Assembly (NCBI GenBank): GCA_963805455.1
Contig: CAWDUJ010000001.1
Span: 310,001-374,000 of the forward strand
Length of the DNA: 64,000 nucleotides
From: VRUE01 sp963805455
GTDB lineage: Bacteria; Actinomycetota; Thermoleophilia; Solirubrobacterales; 70-9
Direction: 5' to 3'
The position numbers and the translations under genes were made by a program. Below, in pieces: positions 44,547 through 53,927 of this stretch. The notes beneath the pieces were generated by a model that was given only the letters and a program-made list of their open reading frames with translations, did no database searches and was not told the origin of the DNA. The first letter of the stretch is position 1. Each line of letters begins with the position of its first letter.

Positions 44547-44668
44547 GGGCTATGGATCGGCGGTCTTGCGCGGACGGATCGGCCCGCTCACCCCTAACTC
44601 TGAACTTTCAATCCAGGGGCGGTCACCGTACGTGACTTTCGTCACCCTTGCCACCCACCCTGCCCAAT

Positions 44669-44711
44669 GCGGTCGAGGTTAGAGCCGGTATCCGGCTCTA
44701 ACCTCGACCGC
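44669..44711. terminator. palindrome family B, copy 2 (20-bp perfect hairpin)
   Basis: GCGGTCGAGGTTAGAGCCGG (44669-44688), loop TAT, then the perfect complement (44692-44711). It starts 6 nt beyond the stop of the anti-sigma gene, i.e. at the 3' end of the sigma/anti-sigma operon. The outer 14 bp are identical to palindrome B at 3884-3928. No U-tract. Nearby, GTCAC/GTGAC (44626-44640 region) adds a smaller hairpin; the PAS gene starts beyond at 44546. Confidence 0.6.
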
Positions 44712-44717
44712 ACGGCG

Positions 44718-45389
44718 TCAGCTCTCGGTCGTCCCGACCACCGGGGCGACGAAGGTTCTCTTACCGACCCTGATCCCGATCGCTTCGGTGCGGGCGAGGT
44801 CGAGCCCAGAGCTCAGCGTGGCCTGCGAGTCGTCGCCCCAGCGGTAGCGGAACGAGCCGGCCGAGAGCCGCGTCCCGTCCTTCGCCTCGAGGAAGACCCG
44901 GCAGAGTTCTCCCGAGCGCACGCCCTTGACGTAGACGTGGACCTCGGTCCCGAACGGCCGCGGTTCGAGCCGGGCACCGATCTCCATCTTCGCCGGCAGC
45001 TCGGTGAAGGTGATGTGCTGGGCGGGGGCTTCGTCACTCCCTCCGGAGAGGACGAATATCGCCAGAACAGCAGCTGCGGCCGCCGCCGCGGCGCCGCCGA
45101 GCGCGAAGCCGAAGCGCCGCCGCCGCCGCCGCGAGACCTTCCGCTCTGCGGCGATCGAGGCCATCAGCCGGTCGCCCAGCCCGCGCGGCAGTGAGGGCTC
45201 CGTGCCGAGGCGCTCCGGGTCAGCCAGCGGCAGCAGGCGGGCGACCGATTCGAGCGACTCGAGCTCCGACCGGCACTCGGGGCAGCCCTCGAGGTGGGCC
45301 TCGAGGCCCCTGCGCTCGTCGTCGGGGAGGTGGCCGAGGGCATAGGCGCCGAGCGACTCGCGCCATTCTCTGTTGTGGTCAGCCGTCAT
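44718..45389 (-). CDS. anti-sigma factor with zinc-finger domain
   Basis: Protein of 223 residues. The N-terminal ZAS domain has HLEGCPECRSEL (HxxxCxxC); one transmembrane helix near residues 93-115 follows a basic stretch; the C-terminal outside domain (LEPRPFGTEVHVYVKGV) resembles anti-sigma-K type domains. It should hold the ECF sigma factor encoded just upstream inactive at the membrane until a signal arrives. Overlaps the sigma gene by 11 bp. Confidence 0.9.
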   Translation of the reverse strand: MTADHNREWRESLGAYALGHLPDDERRGLEAHLEGCPECRSELESLESVARLLPLADPERLGTEPSLPRGLGDRLMASIAAERKVSRRRRRRFGFALGGAAAAAAAAVLAIFVLSGGSDEAPAQHITFTELPAKMEIGARLEPRPFGTEVHVYVKGVRSGELCRVFLEAKDGTRLSAGSFRYRWGDDSQATLSSGLDLARTEAIGIRVGKRTFVAPVVGTTES

Positions 45390-45888
45390 ATCCGGTCTCC
45401 TCGAGGGCGACCCGGAGCGCCCTCAGGCCGTAGTAGACGCGGCTCTTCACGGTTCCCTCGGGAACGCCGAGTTCCTCGGCGATCTCGGCATAGGGTCGGC
45501 CACGGTAGAAGGTCTCGACGATCACCCGTCGGTGGTCCTCGCCGATCCGCCGCAGCGCCTCCTCGACCTGCCACGAGAGCAGAACCTCGCCCAACGGCTC
45601 GACCGAGGGCTCGATCCCGCCCTCGGCGACCCCGGGGCGCGAGGACCGCGCCCGTCCGAGGTCGATGACGACATTGCGAAGGATCGCGAACAGCCAGGTT
45701 CGCAGCGACCCGATCTGGGGGTCGAACCGCTCGCCGGCGCGCCAGGCGCGGAGGAAGGTCTCCTGAACTGCCTCTTCGGCCAGCCCTGGGTCCCCGAGTG
45801 AGCGGACCGCGAAGCCATAGAGCTCGGATCCGTGCGCCGAGTAGGCCTCACGGACGTCGCGCTCCCGGGTTAGGGCTCCGGAAGCCAT
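45379..45888 (-). CDS. ECF-type RNA polymerase sigma factor
   Basis: Group 4 sigma factor of 169 residues. Region 2 (LYGFAVRSLGDPGLAEEAVQETFLRAWRAGERFD...LRTWLFAILRNVVID) and region 4 (RVIVETFYRGRPYAEIAEELGVPEGTVKSRVYYGLRALR) are complete. Coupled to its anti-sigma. ECF operons normally control themselves; the 120 bp upstream (45889-46008) contain a GGCAAC followed 14 nt later by CGTATT, which could be an ECF-type promoter but is not convincing. Confidence 0.93.
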   Translation of the reverse strand: MASGALTRERDVREAYSAHGSELYGFAVRSLGDPGLAEEAVQETFLRAWRAGERFDPQIGSLRTWLFAILRNVVIDLGRARSSRPGVAEGGIEPSVEPLGEVLLSWQVEEALRRIGEDHRRVIVETFYRGRPYAEIAEELGVPEGTVKSRVYYGLRALRVALEETGYDG

Positions 45889-46008
45889 CTGGGGAGGGAA
45901 GGAGGGGATGCAGCTGCCACAGCACTCTTGAATACGGGCAGCCTGTTGCCGGGGTTCAGCCCGGCGCTCTGGACTTGGCGACGCCCCCGACGGCGCCGCC
46001 CCGTCCGC

Positions 46009-46152
46009 CTAGAGTTTGCCGATCTTGAAGATTTTGGTGCCGCAGTCGGGGCACACACCTTGGATCGCTGGGCGACCGTTTTTCATGGTCACCTGTTTCG
46101 GATCCTGGATCTCGACCTTCTTGCGCTCTTTAACGCAGTAGCCCTCAGGCAT
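46009..46152 (-). CDS. DUF5679 zinc-ribbon small protein
   Basis: Protein of 47 residues: MPEGYCVKERKKVEI, KNGRPAIQGVCPDCGTKIFKIG. The single CPDCG plus an N-terminal Cys could bind zinc. This is the DUF5679 family, also found near topoisomerase I C-termini. ATG 46152 has a very strong AAGGAGG site; the longer frame upstream is not protein-like. A 14-bp palindrome lies just upstream. Confidence 0.85.
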   Translation of the reverse strand: MPEGYCVKERKKVEIQDPKQVTMKNGRPAIQGVCPDCGTKIFKIGKL

Positions 46153-46169
46153 CAGGGGGCCTCCTTTCG

Positions 46170-46183
46170 TGCCGATATCGGCA
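46170..46183. promoter_or_regulatory. 14-bp perfect palindrome upstream of DUF5679
   Basis: TGCCGATATCGGCA, perfectly symmetric, 17 nt before the DUF5679 ATG and next to its ribosome-binding site. Could be an operator or a small 5'UTR hairpin. Single copy in the window. Confidence 0.3.
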
Positions 46184-46278
46184 TCGGCTCGCGTGTTTGG
46201 TGCGCGAGGTGGATTGCGGGCGACTGTAGCCGAGTCAGGGGACGAGAACGCCAAATATCGTGCGAATCAGCACAAAGA

Positions 46279-46629
46279 CTACGGAGCGGCTTTTTCTTTT
46301 GCCCCGTTTGAGCCGCCGGATTCGCCCTTGCCCTGGGATTTGGAGGATTCGAGTTTCTCGACCTGGGTCCGCAGCGCTTCGACTTCGGTTTTCAGCGTCG
46401 CCGCCTCGCTGCCGCCTCCTGAAGCGGAGTCGATCCTGGCTTCCAGTTCCTGCTGCAGCGTCTGGACGTCGCTCTCGCTGACGGAGCTTTCCCGGGTGTC
46501 GATCGAGAGGTAGATGCCGGCCCCCGCGATCGCGATCGCGATTACGGCAAGCACCAGCATCACCTTCGTCCGAATGCCGAGCTTGCGCTCAACCTCTCCT
46601 ATCCACGCGCGCAGGCCGTCGAGCCCCAT
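46279..46629 (-). CDS. single-pass membrane coiled-coil protein
   Basis: Protein of 116 residues: basic N-terminus, one transmembrane helix (MLVLAVIAIAIAGAGIYLSI), then a coiled coil (VQTLQQELEARIDS, LKTEVEALRTQVEKLES) and a Lys/Gly-rich tail. Function unknown. TAACTT ends 7 nt before the ATG. Third in a row of small minus-strand genes, but the 126-bp gap to DUF5679 suggests separate transcription. Confidence 0.7.
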   Translation of the reverse strand: MGLDGLRAWIGEVERKLGIRTKVMLVLAVIAIAIAGAGIYLSIDTRESSVSESDVQTLQQELEARIDSASGGGSEAATLKTEVEALRTQVEKLESSKSQGKGESGGSNGAKEKAAP

Positions 46630-46722
46630 CGACCCTAAGTTAGTCGAGAAGCGAGTCGGGAGTTCCCTCGACTACGCTCCCGCACGAACGACTTCACCCC
46701 CGGAATCCAAGGAGAACGCCGA

Positions 46723-47880
46723 ATGCCCGATGCAGTGATCGTCGATACCGTCCGCACGCCGATCGGCCGTGCCTTCAAGGGCTCGCTGGCCTCGCTGCGC
46801 CCCGAGGAGACCGGCGCCTTCGTCGTCGACGAGCTGCTCGAGCGCAACCCCGACGTCGACCCGGCCCTGGTTGAGGACGTGTTCTGTGGGGTCGGCATGC
46901 CGCAGGGCCTGGAGGCTTTCAACATCGGCCGGATCATCTCGCTGCTCTCCGAGAAGCTGCCGCAGACGGTCAACGGGGTCACCGTCTCCCGCTACTGCTC
47001 CTCCAGCCTCGACGCGATCCGCCACGCCGGCAACGCGATCAAGGCCGGCGAGGGCGACGTCTACATCGCCGCCGGAGTCGAGTGGGTGAGTCGGTTCAAC
47101 GAGCGCACCGAGCCCGCCGGCGCCGACGACCGCAACCCGAACCTGATCGGCGAGAACGGCCAGCCCAACGCCTACATCGACATGGGCCTGACCGCCGTCA
47201 ACGTCGCCGAAAGGTACGAGGTCAGCCGCGCCGACATGGACAAGTTCGCGCAGCGCTCGCAGGAACTCGCCGTGAAGTCTCAGGAGGACGGGTTCTTCGA
47301 CCGCGAAATCGTCCCGGTCAAGCTCGAGGACGGGACCGAGGTCGCCAAGGACGACGGCCCCCGCGCCTCCTCGACCCTGGAGAAGCTCTCCGAACTCCCC
47401 GAGGCATTCGGCGGCGGCGGCGTCACCGCAGGCAACTCCTGCCCGCTGAACGACGGCGCCGCGGCGGTGCTGCTGATGAGCGACACCAAGGCCAAGGAGC
47501 TGGGCCTCACCCCGCGCGCGAAAATCATCACCGCGGCGACCTGGGGCAATGAGCCGGAGTACATGGGCGTCGCCCCGATCGGCGCGATCAAGAAGGTCCT
47601 CGACCGGGCCGGGATGACGATCGACGACGTCGACGCGGTCGAGCTCAACGAGGCCTTCGCCGCCCAGGTGATCCCGATCATGGACGAGTGCGACATCGGG
47701 CTCGAGAAGCTCAACACCCACGGAGGCGCGATCGCCCTCGGCCACCCGTTCGGGATGACCGGCGCCCGGATCATGGGCACCCTGCTGAACGTGATGGAGA
47801 CCGACGACCACCAGGTCGGCCTCGAGACGATGTGCGTCGCCGGAGGACAGGGCAAGGCGATGTTGGTGGAAAGGGTCTGA
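46723..47880 (+). CDS. thiolase (acetyl-CoA C-acyltransferase)
   Basis: Enzyme of 385 residues, full thiolase length. The nucleophilic Cys lies in VSRYCSSSLDAI; the C-terminal motifs are NEAFAAQ, HGGAIALGHPFGMTGAR and the second Cys in CVAGGQGKA. With the crotonase and thioesterase that follow on the same strand, it points to beta-oxidation rather than polyhydroxybutyrate synthesis (no phbB/phaC). An AAGGAG site precedes the ATG. Confidence 0.95.
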   Translation: MPDAVIVDTVRTPIGRAFKGSLASLRPEETGAFVVDELLERNPDVDPALVEDVFCGVGMPQGLEAFNIGRIISLLSEKLPQTVNGVTVSRYCSSSLDAIRHAGNAIKAGEGDVYIAAGVEWVSRFNERTEPAGADDRNPNLIGENGQPNAYIDMGLTAVNVAERYEVSRADMDKFAQRSQELAVKSQEDGFFDREIVPVKLEDGTEVAKDDGPRASSTLEKLSELPEAFGGGGVTAGNSCPLNDGAAAVLLMSDTKAKELGLTPRAKIITAATWGNEPEYMGVAPIGAIKKVLDRAGMTIDDVDAVELNEAFAAQVIPIMDECDIGLEKLNTHGGAIALGHPFGMTGARIMGTLLNVMETDDHQVGLETMCVAGGQGKAMLVERV

Positions 47881-47899
47881 GCCGGAGCAGGATCGGCCA

Positions 47900-48820
47900 A
47901 TGGGCGGCGATCTGGAGACGCTGACCTACGAGGCCGACGGGCGGGTCGCGCGGATCACGCTCGATCGGCCCGAGCGCGGCAATGGGATAACCCCGCGGAT
48001 GCCGGTCGAGATCGCGGCCTGCGTCGAGCGCGCGAACCTCGACCCCGAGGTTCATGTGATCGCTCTGGCGGGGAACGGGACCGGGTTCTGCGGCGGGTAC
48101 GACCTGGTCGCCTCGGCCGAGGGCGACATGTCCGGCCTCGGCGGGGTCGAGGCTCCGCCCGGCTCGCCGCTGGACCCGGCGACGATCGGCGCCAACCACA
48201 TGCCCGGGACCGACTGGGACCCGGTGACCGACTTCCAGTTCATGTGGCGGAACGTCCGCGGCTTCATGAGCCTGTTCCACTCCGAGAAGCCGGTCATCTG
48301 CAAGGTCCACGGCTACTGCGTCGCCGGCGGCACCGACATGGCGCTCTGCTCGGACCTGCTGCTGATCGCCTCCGACGCCAAGATCGGATACCCGCCGGCG
48401 CGGGTCTGGGGCTCGCCGACGACGGCGCTGTGGACGGCCCGGATCGGGCCGATGCGGGCCAAGCGGCTTCTCCTCACCGGCGACTCGCTGACCGGTGAGC
48501 AGGCGGCGGACTGGGGGTTGGCGACAGAGGCCGCGCGGCCGGGCGAGCTCGACGAGCGCTTCGAGGGCCTGCTCGAGCGCGTCGCGCGTCTGCCGATCAA
48601 CCAGCTGGTGATGATGAAGGTGCTCGTCAACCAGTCCCTCTACGCCCAGGGCCTGCACCAGACCCAGGTGCTCGGGACCTTCTTCGACGGGATCGCCCGC
48701 CACACCGAGGAGGGGCACGACTTCGTCCGCCGCGCCGCCGAGGGCGGCTTCCGCGAGGCGGTGCGCGAACGCGACGAGCCCTTCGGCGACCACGGGCTCG
48801 AGGGGTTCGGCGTTGAGTAG
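47900..48820 (+). CDS. enoyl-CoA hydratase/isomerase (crotonase) family protein
   Basis: Crotonase of 306 residues, about 40 longer than the simplest members because of an insert after residue 70 (GVEAPPGSPLDPATIGANHMPG). The oxyanion-hole segments GNGTGFCGGYDL and KVHGYCVAGGTDMALCSD are present; catalytic glutamates of true hydratases are not obvious, so isomerase or hydrolase activity is possible. 19 bp after the thiolase gene, probably the same operon. Confidence 0.88.
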   Translation: MGGDLETLTYEADGRVARITLDRPERGNGITPRMPVEIAACVERANLDPEVHVIALAGNGTGFCGGYDLVASAEGDMSGLGGVEAPPGSPLDPATIGANHMPGTDWDPVTDFQFMWRNVRGFMSLFHSEKPVICKVHGYCVAGGTDMALCSDLLLIASDAKIGYPPARVWGSPTTALWTARIGPMRAKRLLLTGDSLTGEQAADWGLATEAARPGELDERFEGLLERVARLPINQLVMMKVLVNQSLYAQGLHQTQVLGTFFDGIARHTEEGHDFVRRAAEGGFREAVRERDEPFGDHGLEGFGVE

Positions 48821-48832
48821 CGTCCCTCCGCG

Positions 48833-49288
48833 ATGAGCGACCCGCACCCGCACCCGCATCCCAGCTCCCTGATCACGCCGGAGAGCGTCCGCGCCTTCCT
48901 GCCGGGCAGCTTCCCCGGCGACCTCGGGATCGAGCCGATCGAGATCGAGGACGACCTCGCGCGCGGGCACATCGTCGTCGACGCCCGCCATCTGCATCCG
49001 GGCGGCTTCGTCCACGGCGGGGTCTGGACCGCCCTCGGTGACACCGTCGCCGCCTGGTCGACCTTCCGCAACATCCCCTCCGGCCACAACTTCACGACGA
49101 TCGAGCTGAAGCTGAACGTCTTTGCGGCGGGCGTGCTCGGCGACGAGATCATCGCCACCGGAGAGCCGCTCCATGTCGGCCGCAGCACGGTCGTGATCGA
49201 GGTCAGGATCGAGCGGCGCCGCGAGGGTCAGGAGCCGCGGCGAGCGGCGAACCTGATCGTCAGCCAGTTCGTGCTTCCCCCGGACTAG
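48833..49288 (+). CDS. PaaI-type hotdog thioesterase
   Basis: Protein of 151 residues with a His/Pro-rich N-terminus (DPHPHPHPSS) and the hotdog thioesterase motif HLHPGGFVHGGVWTALGDTVAAWST, where HGGxxxxLxDT is the PaaI signature. Probably releases CoA from an acyl- or aryl-CoA of the preceding pathway. 12 bp after the crotonase gene; the end overlaps the converging P-type ATPase gene by 4 bp. Confidence 0.9.
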   Translation: MSDPHPHPHPSSLITPESVRAFLPGSFPGDLGIEPIEIEDDLARGHIVVDARHLHPGGFVHGGVWTALGDTVAAWSTFRNIPSGHNFTTIELKLNVFAAGVLGDEIIATGEPLHVGRSTVVIEVRIERRREGQEPRRAANLIVSQFVLPPD

Positions 49289-51666
49289 TTCGGCGTTTCG
49301 AGCGCCTCGACCATCGGCAGCCGCCAGAGCAGGCTGGCCAAGGTGAGGCCGATCGCCGCCGCGAGCAGGGAGAGGAACCACTGGCTCGAGCTCAGCACCG
49401 ACATTTCGAAGAAGTCGCGGAGCGGGGGGAGGGCGAGGATCCCGGCGTAGGCAGCGCCGAGGCCGAGGACCATCGCCAGCATGTAGCCCTGGATCGCGAT
49501 GTGCTCGCGGCCCGGCCCGCGCTCGAGCAGGAGGACGAAGGCGAGGCCGAGCACGATCAGCGTCGTCGTCGCCGCGGTTCGCCCGGCCTCGAGCGTGCCG
49601 CCGAAGACGGTGTCGACGAGGAAGAAGGAGACGATCGAGCCGAGCGCGATACCGAGGCCGGCCGGGATCGCGAACACCCCCAGCGCCCGCATCAGGTGGC
49701 CGCGGTAGAGCGGCCCGTCGGATGGGGCGAGGGCGAGGACGAAGGAGGGGATCCCGATCGTCAGGAAGGCGGCGAGGGTGAGGTGGCGGGGGAGGAAGGG
49801 GAAGGCGAATCCGGGCACCGCGACGAGCAGGATCAGCGCCGCCGCGTAGACCGACTTGGTCAGGTAGAGCCGTCCGAGGCGGTGGATGTTGCGGGCGATC
49901 CGCCGGCCCTGGATGACCGCTTCGGGCAGGCGCTTGAACTCGTCCCTGAGGAGGACGACGTCGGCGATCCCCTTCGTCACCTGGGCACCGGAGCCCATCC
50001 CGACCGCGAGCCGGGCCTGCTTCAGCGCCGGGACGTCGTTGACTCCGTCGCCGATCATCGCCGTGAAGCGCCCCGATTCGCGCAGTGCCTGGACCAGTTC
50101 GCGCTTCTGCTCGGGCGCGATCCGGCAGAAGATCGTGTTGCGCTTGGCAACCTCGGCCAGCGCCTCGGAATCGGTCGGGAGGTCGGGGCCGTCGACGACG
50201 CCGGCCTCACGCGGAACCCCGACCGAGTAGGCGACCGCAGTCACGGTCGCCCGCGCGTCGCCCGAAATCAGCTTCAGGTCGACGTCTTCCTCGCGGATCG
50301 AGGCGATCGTCTCGGCGGCGTCGGGCCGCAGCGTCTCCTCGAGGATCACAAGCGCCACCGCCTTCAGCTGCGGAGGGGCACCCGCCGCAGGATCATCGGG
50401 CAGCGCCCCCGACGATTCGCCGAAGGCGACGACCCGCCGTCCCGCTTCGGTTTCCAGGTTCAGCTTGTGTTTCAGGCCGGGCGTCAGCGCCAGCGCTCCG
50501 GCCTGCTCGAGGATGTCGGGGGCGCCGAGCACGTAGCTGGTCGCCCCGAACCGCAGCCCGCTCCACTTCCAGACCGAGGAGAATGGAACCTCGCCGCTGA
50601 CCCGCCCGGCCTCGACCGGGAAGTTGGCCGCGATCGCCTCGAGGGTGCGGTTGCGCTCGCCGGCGCTGGAGGCGAAGCGTCCGAGGGCTTTCTGCGCGAC
50701 CTCGGGCTCGACCGAGTCGGCGATCTCGACCCCGAGCAGCTTCAGGTTGCCGTCGGTCAGGGTCCCGGTCTTGTCGACGCAGATCGTGTCGACCGCGGCG
50801 AGGCTCTCGGTCGCGCTCATCTGCTGGACGAGCGTGTCGCGGCCGGCGAGGCGGACGGCGGCGACCGCGAAGGTGACGCTCATCAGCAGCACCAGCCCCT
50901 CGGGGATCAGGGTGACCAGGCCGGCCGTCGCGGTCTGCGCTGCCTCGACAAGGTCGACGCTCCGCAGCTGGAACGTCAGAAGCAGGATCACCGCAAGCGG
51001 GATCATCACGTAGGTGCAGACGATGATCACCCGGTTGACCTCGTCCTGAAGCGGCGAGGGCGGATGGCGGAAGGCCCGTGCCTCGCCGGCGAGCCTGCCT
51101 GCGTAGCTCTCCTCGCGGACCGCGTCGACCCGGTAGCTGCCCGATCCCGAGAGGCAGAAGGAGCCCGAGAGTGCCCGGTCGCCGAGGCCCTTGCGGATGC
51201 CGTCCGCCTCGCCGGTCAGCAGTGCCTCGTCGAGCGTCAGCCCGCGGCTGGAGACCACCTCGCCGTCGGCGACCAGCTGGTCGCCGGGCTCGACGACGAC
51301 GACGTCGCCGGGCACGACCTCGTCGGCGAGGAGCTCGGTCACCTGGCCGTCGCGGATCGCTTTCGCCTTCGGGGCGACGAGGACCGCGAGCTCGTCGAGG
51401 GTCCGCTTCGCCTTCAGCTCCTGGCGGATCCCGATGTAGGAGTTGATGATCGCGATCACGCCGAAGAGGGCGTCGGCGAAGAGGCCGAGCAGCAGCATCA
51501 GGACGAAGAAGACGGCGATGATCGCGTTGAAGAGGGTGAAGACGTTGCCGGCGACGATGCTCGAGACCGAGCGCGAGGAGGTCTCGGGCGGCGCGCCGAG
51601 GTCATCGAGCCGCTTCCTGGCCTCGGCGCTCGAGAGGCCGGTGGGACGTTCTGGCTCGCCGCTCAT
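49285..51666 (-). CDS. P-type ATPase, CtpE/CaxP-like cation pump
   Basis: Pump of 793 residues. Seen: actuator motif LTGEADGI, phosphorylation site DKTGTLT, hinge MIGDGVNDVPAL, about ten helices, and the helix-4 motif PEGLVLLMSV, the PEGL variant typical of calcium-linked CtpE (Mycobacterium) and CaxP/Exp7 (Streptococcus). No N-terminal heavy-metal domain. Calcium export is therefore the best guess. ATG 51666 is used; TTG 51678 is in frame four codons upstream. Overlaps the thioesterase gene tail-to-tail. Confidence 0.9.
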   Translation of the reverse strand: MSGEPERPTGLSSAEARKRLDDLGAPPETSSRSVSSIVAGNVFTLFNAIIAVFFVLMLLLGLFADALFGVIAIINSYIGIRQELKAKRTLDELAVLVAPKAKAIRDGQVTELLADEVVPGDVVVVEPGDQLVADGEVVSSRGLTLDEALLTGEADGIRKGLGDRALSGSFCLSGSGSYRVDAVREESYAGRLAGEARAFRHPPSPLQDEVNRVIIVCTYVMIPLAVILLLTFQLRSVDLVEAAQTATAGLVTLIPEGLVLLMSVTFAVAAVRLAGRDTLVQQMSATESLAAVDTICVDKTGTLTDGNLKLLGVEIADSVEPEVAQKALGRFASSAGERNRTLEAIAANFPVEAGRVSGEVPFSSVWKWSGLRFGATSYVLGAPDILEQAGALALTPGLKHKLNLETEAGRRVVAFGESSGALPDDPAAGAPPQLKAVALVILEETLRPDAAETIASIREEDVDLKLISGDARATVTAVAYSVGVPREAGVVDGPDLPTDSEALAEVAKRNTIFCRIAPEQKRELVQALRESGRFTAMIGDGVNDVPALKQARLAVGMGSGAQVTKGIADVVLLRDEFKRLPEAVIQGRRIARNIHRLGRLYLTKSVYAAALILLVAVPGFAFPFLPRHLTLAAFLTIGIPSFVLALAPSDGPLYRGHLMRALGVFAIPAGLGIALGSIVSFFLVDTVFGGTLEAGRTAATTTLIVLGLAFVLLLERGPGREHIAIQGYMLAMVLGLGAAYAGILALPPLRDFFEMSVLSSSQWFLSLLAAAIGLTLASLLWRLPMVEALETPN

Positions 51667-51692
51667 CCGCCTATTCAATAGGGTGAGGCCGG

Positions 51693-52754
51693 ATGGCGCT
51701 AAAGCTCGGACTCAACCTCGGCTACTGGGGCATCGGCCCCGGCGGCGAGGAGGCGGTCGAGGTCGTGAAGGCGGCCGAGCGCGCCGGCTTCGAGTCGGTC
51801 TGGGCGGCCGAGTCCTACGGCTCCGACGTGGTCAGCGTCCTCGCCTGGCTGGCGCCGCAGACCTCGACGATCAACCTCGGCGCCGCGATCCTCCAGGTCC
51901 CGGCACGGCCTCCGGCGGCGGCGGCGATGGCCGGGGCGACGATCGACAAACTCTCGGGCGGCCGGTTCATCTTCGGCTTCGGCCCGTCCGGGCCCCAGGT
52001 CTCCGAAGGCTGGTACGGGGTGCCCTACGCCAAGCCCTGGGGGCGGACCCGCGAGTACATCGAGGTGGTGCGCGAGATCATCGCCCGCGAGGGCCCGGTC
52101 GACCACCGGGGCGAGCACTACCAACTGCCGATCGAGGGTGGCGAGGGCAAGGCGCTGAAGCTCAACTTCCACCCGCTGCGCAACGAGATCCCGGTCTTTG
52201 TCGGCGCGATCGGCCGCAAATCGGTTCAGACGGCCGCCGAAATAGGCGACGGCTGGATCCCGATCTTCTTCAGCGTCGATGCATTCGAGGAGACCTGGGG
52301 CGAGCATCTCGAGACCGGGTTCGCCAAGGGCGGACGCCAGCGCTCCGACCTCGAGGTGTCGCCGTCGCTGCAGGTCGCGATCGACGGCGACCTCGAGGCG
52401 GCGAAGAGCGTCGTCAAGGCCGGCCTCGTCCTCTACTTCGGCGGGATGGGGAGCCGCAAGACCAACTTCTACGTCGACCTCGCGCACCGCTTCGGCTTCG
52501 GGGACGTCGCCGACGAGGTCCAGCGCCGCTACCAGGACGGCGACAAAGGCGGTGCCTACGAGGCGATGCCGGACGAGTTGGTCGACGCGACCTCGCTGGT
52601 CGGGACCGAGGAGGAGGTCTCCGGGCGGGTCGAGCGCTTCCGGGAGGCCGGGATCGACCGTCTGATCGTCTCGCCGGTCCACGTCGAGCGCGACCAGCAG
52701 CTGCACACACTCGAGCGTCTGGCGGCGATCACCGGTGTGCGGGCCGCGGCCTGA
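51693..52754 (+). CDS. LLM-class flavin (F420)-dependent oxidoreductase
   Basis: Luciferase-like protein of 353 residues. LGLNLGYWG at the start, AERAGFESVWAAESYGSD, INLGAAILQVPARPP and GRFIFGFGPSGPQVSEGWYG are typical of actinobacterial F420-dependent members. Substrate unknown. TAGGGT ends 8 nt before the ATG (leaderless). Divergent from the P-type ATPase with a 26-bp gap; the transhydrogenase operon follows. Confidence 0.92.
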   Translation: MALKLGLNLGYWGIGPGGEEAVEVVKAAERAGFESVWAAESYGSDVVSVLAWLAPQTSTINLGAAILQVPARPPAAAAMAGATIDKLSGGRFIFGFGPSGPQVSEGWYGVPYAKPWGRTREYIEVVREIIAREGPVDHRGEHYQLPIEGGEGKALKLNFHPLRNEIPVFVGAIGRKSVQTAAEIGDGWIPIFFSVDAFEETWGEHLETGFAKGGRQRSDLEVSPSLQVAIDGDLEAAKSVVKAGLVLYFGGMGSRKTNFYVDLAHRFGFGDVADEVQRRYQDGDKGGAYEAMPDELVDATSLVGTEEEVSGRVERFREAGIDRLIVSPVHVERDQQLHTLERLAAITGVRAAA

Positions 52755-52806
52755 GCCGATCGCATAATCTCCCGCGCCGTTCGAGCGAGGCCAGGAAGAT
52801 TCGTCG

Positions 52807-53925
52807 ATGAAGATCGGAGTTCCGAAAGAGACCGCTGATGGGGAGCGCCGGGTGGCGCTGGTTCCCGACGTCGTCGCCTCGCTGAAGAAGAACGAGAGCA
52901 TCGACTTGATCGTCGAGGGGGGGGCCGGGGTGGCGGCGGGCCATCCCGACTCCCAGTACACCGACGCCGGTGCCGAGATCGGGGAGGCGGACGCTGCCTG
53001 GGGCGCCGATGTGGTCCTCCGAGTCGCCGTGCCGACCGTCGAGGAAATCGGCCGTCTCCACTCGGGCCAGGTCCTGATCGGGCACCTCGGCCCCTGGACC
53101 AGCGCCGAGACCAACAACGCCCTCGCCGGCGCCGGTGTCACAGGCTTCGCGATGGAGGCGATCCCACGCACGACCCGCGCCCAGGCGATGGACGCGCTCT
53201 CCTCCCAGGCGGCGGCCGCCGGCTACGCCGCGATGCTGATCGCCGCCCGCGAGTCGGGCCGCTTCTTCGGGATGATGACCACCGCCGCCGGCACCGTCCC
53301 GCCGGCGAAAGTGCTGGTCCTCGGGGCCGGGGTGGCGGGATTGCAGGCGGTCGCGACGGCGAAGCGGCTCGGCGCGATCGTCACCGGCTTCGACATCCGC
53401 CGCGCCGCCTGGGAGCAGATCGCCTCGCTCGGCGGCCGGCCCCTGGAACTGGACTTCATCCCCGACGCCGAAGGCGAGGGCGGGTACGCGCGCCCGCTCA
53501 CCGACGAGGAGAACGGGCAGGTCCGCGATGCGCTCGGCGAGAACGCCGCCAGGCAGGACATCATCGTCACCACCGCCGCGATCCCGGGCCGCCCGGCGCC
53601 GCTCCTGATCACCGCCGACGCCGTCCGCGGCATGGCGCCGGGGTCGGTGGTTGTCGACCTCGCCGCCGAGACCGGCGGCAACTGCGAGCTGACCCAGGCC
53701 GGCCAGACGGTCGAGGAGGGCGGCGTCCGGGTGATCGGCCCGCGCAACCTCCCGAGCGAGATGCCGCGGCCCGCCTCCCAGCTCTACGCGAAGAACCTCG
53801 AGAACCTGCTCGGCCTCCTGGTCGACGGGCAGGGCGATCTCAACCTCGACTTCGAGGACGACATCATCGATGCCGCCTGCATCACCCACGGCGGCGAGAT
53901 CCGGGGAGAGAGGACGGCCAAATGA
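52807..53925 (+). CDS. pntAA: NAD(P) transhydrogenase alpha subunit, part 1 (dI domain)
   Basis: Protein of 372 residues, the soluble NAD(H)-binding domain of the split proton-translocating transhydrogenase. MKIGVPKETADGERRVALVP is the AlaDh/PNT N-terminal signature, and VLVLGAGVAGLQAVATAKRLGA is the NAD motif. With PntAB and PntB it uses the proton gradient to reduce NADP with NADH. The ORF ends 67 bp before pntAB, a gap filled by repeat family A, whereas pntAB and pntB overlap. CATAAT and an AGGAAG site lie upstream. Confidence 0.95.
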   Translation: MKIGVPKETADGERRVALVPDVVASLKKNESIDLIVEGGAGVAAGHPDSQYTDAGAEIGEADAAWGADVVLRVAVPTVEEIGRLHSGQVLIGHLGPWTSAETNNALAGAGVTGFAMEAIPRTTRAQAMDALSSQAAAAGYAAMLIAARESGRFFGMMTTAAGTVPPAKVLVLGAGVAGLQAVATAKRLGAIVTGFDIRRAAWEQIASLGGRPLELDFIPDAEGEGGYARPLTDEENGQVRDALGENAARQDIIVTTAAIPGRPAPLLITADAVRGMAPGSVVVDLAAETGGNCELTQAGQTVEEGGVRVIGPRNLPSEMPRPASQLYAKNLENLLGLLVDGQGDLNLDFEDDIIDAACITHGGEIRGERTAK

Positions 53926-53927
53926 GC

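Noticed and set aside
45889..46008. Autoregulated ECF promoter upstream of the sigma gene
   Set aside because: GGCAAC and CGTATT are present at roughly suitable spacing, but I could not find a second copy or a recognised ECF consensus to support it.
49501..51681. Long frame antisense to the P-type ATPase
   Set aside because: Same artefact; the minus-strand frame has all P-type ATPase motifs.
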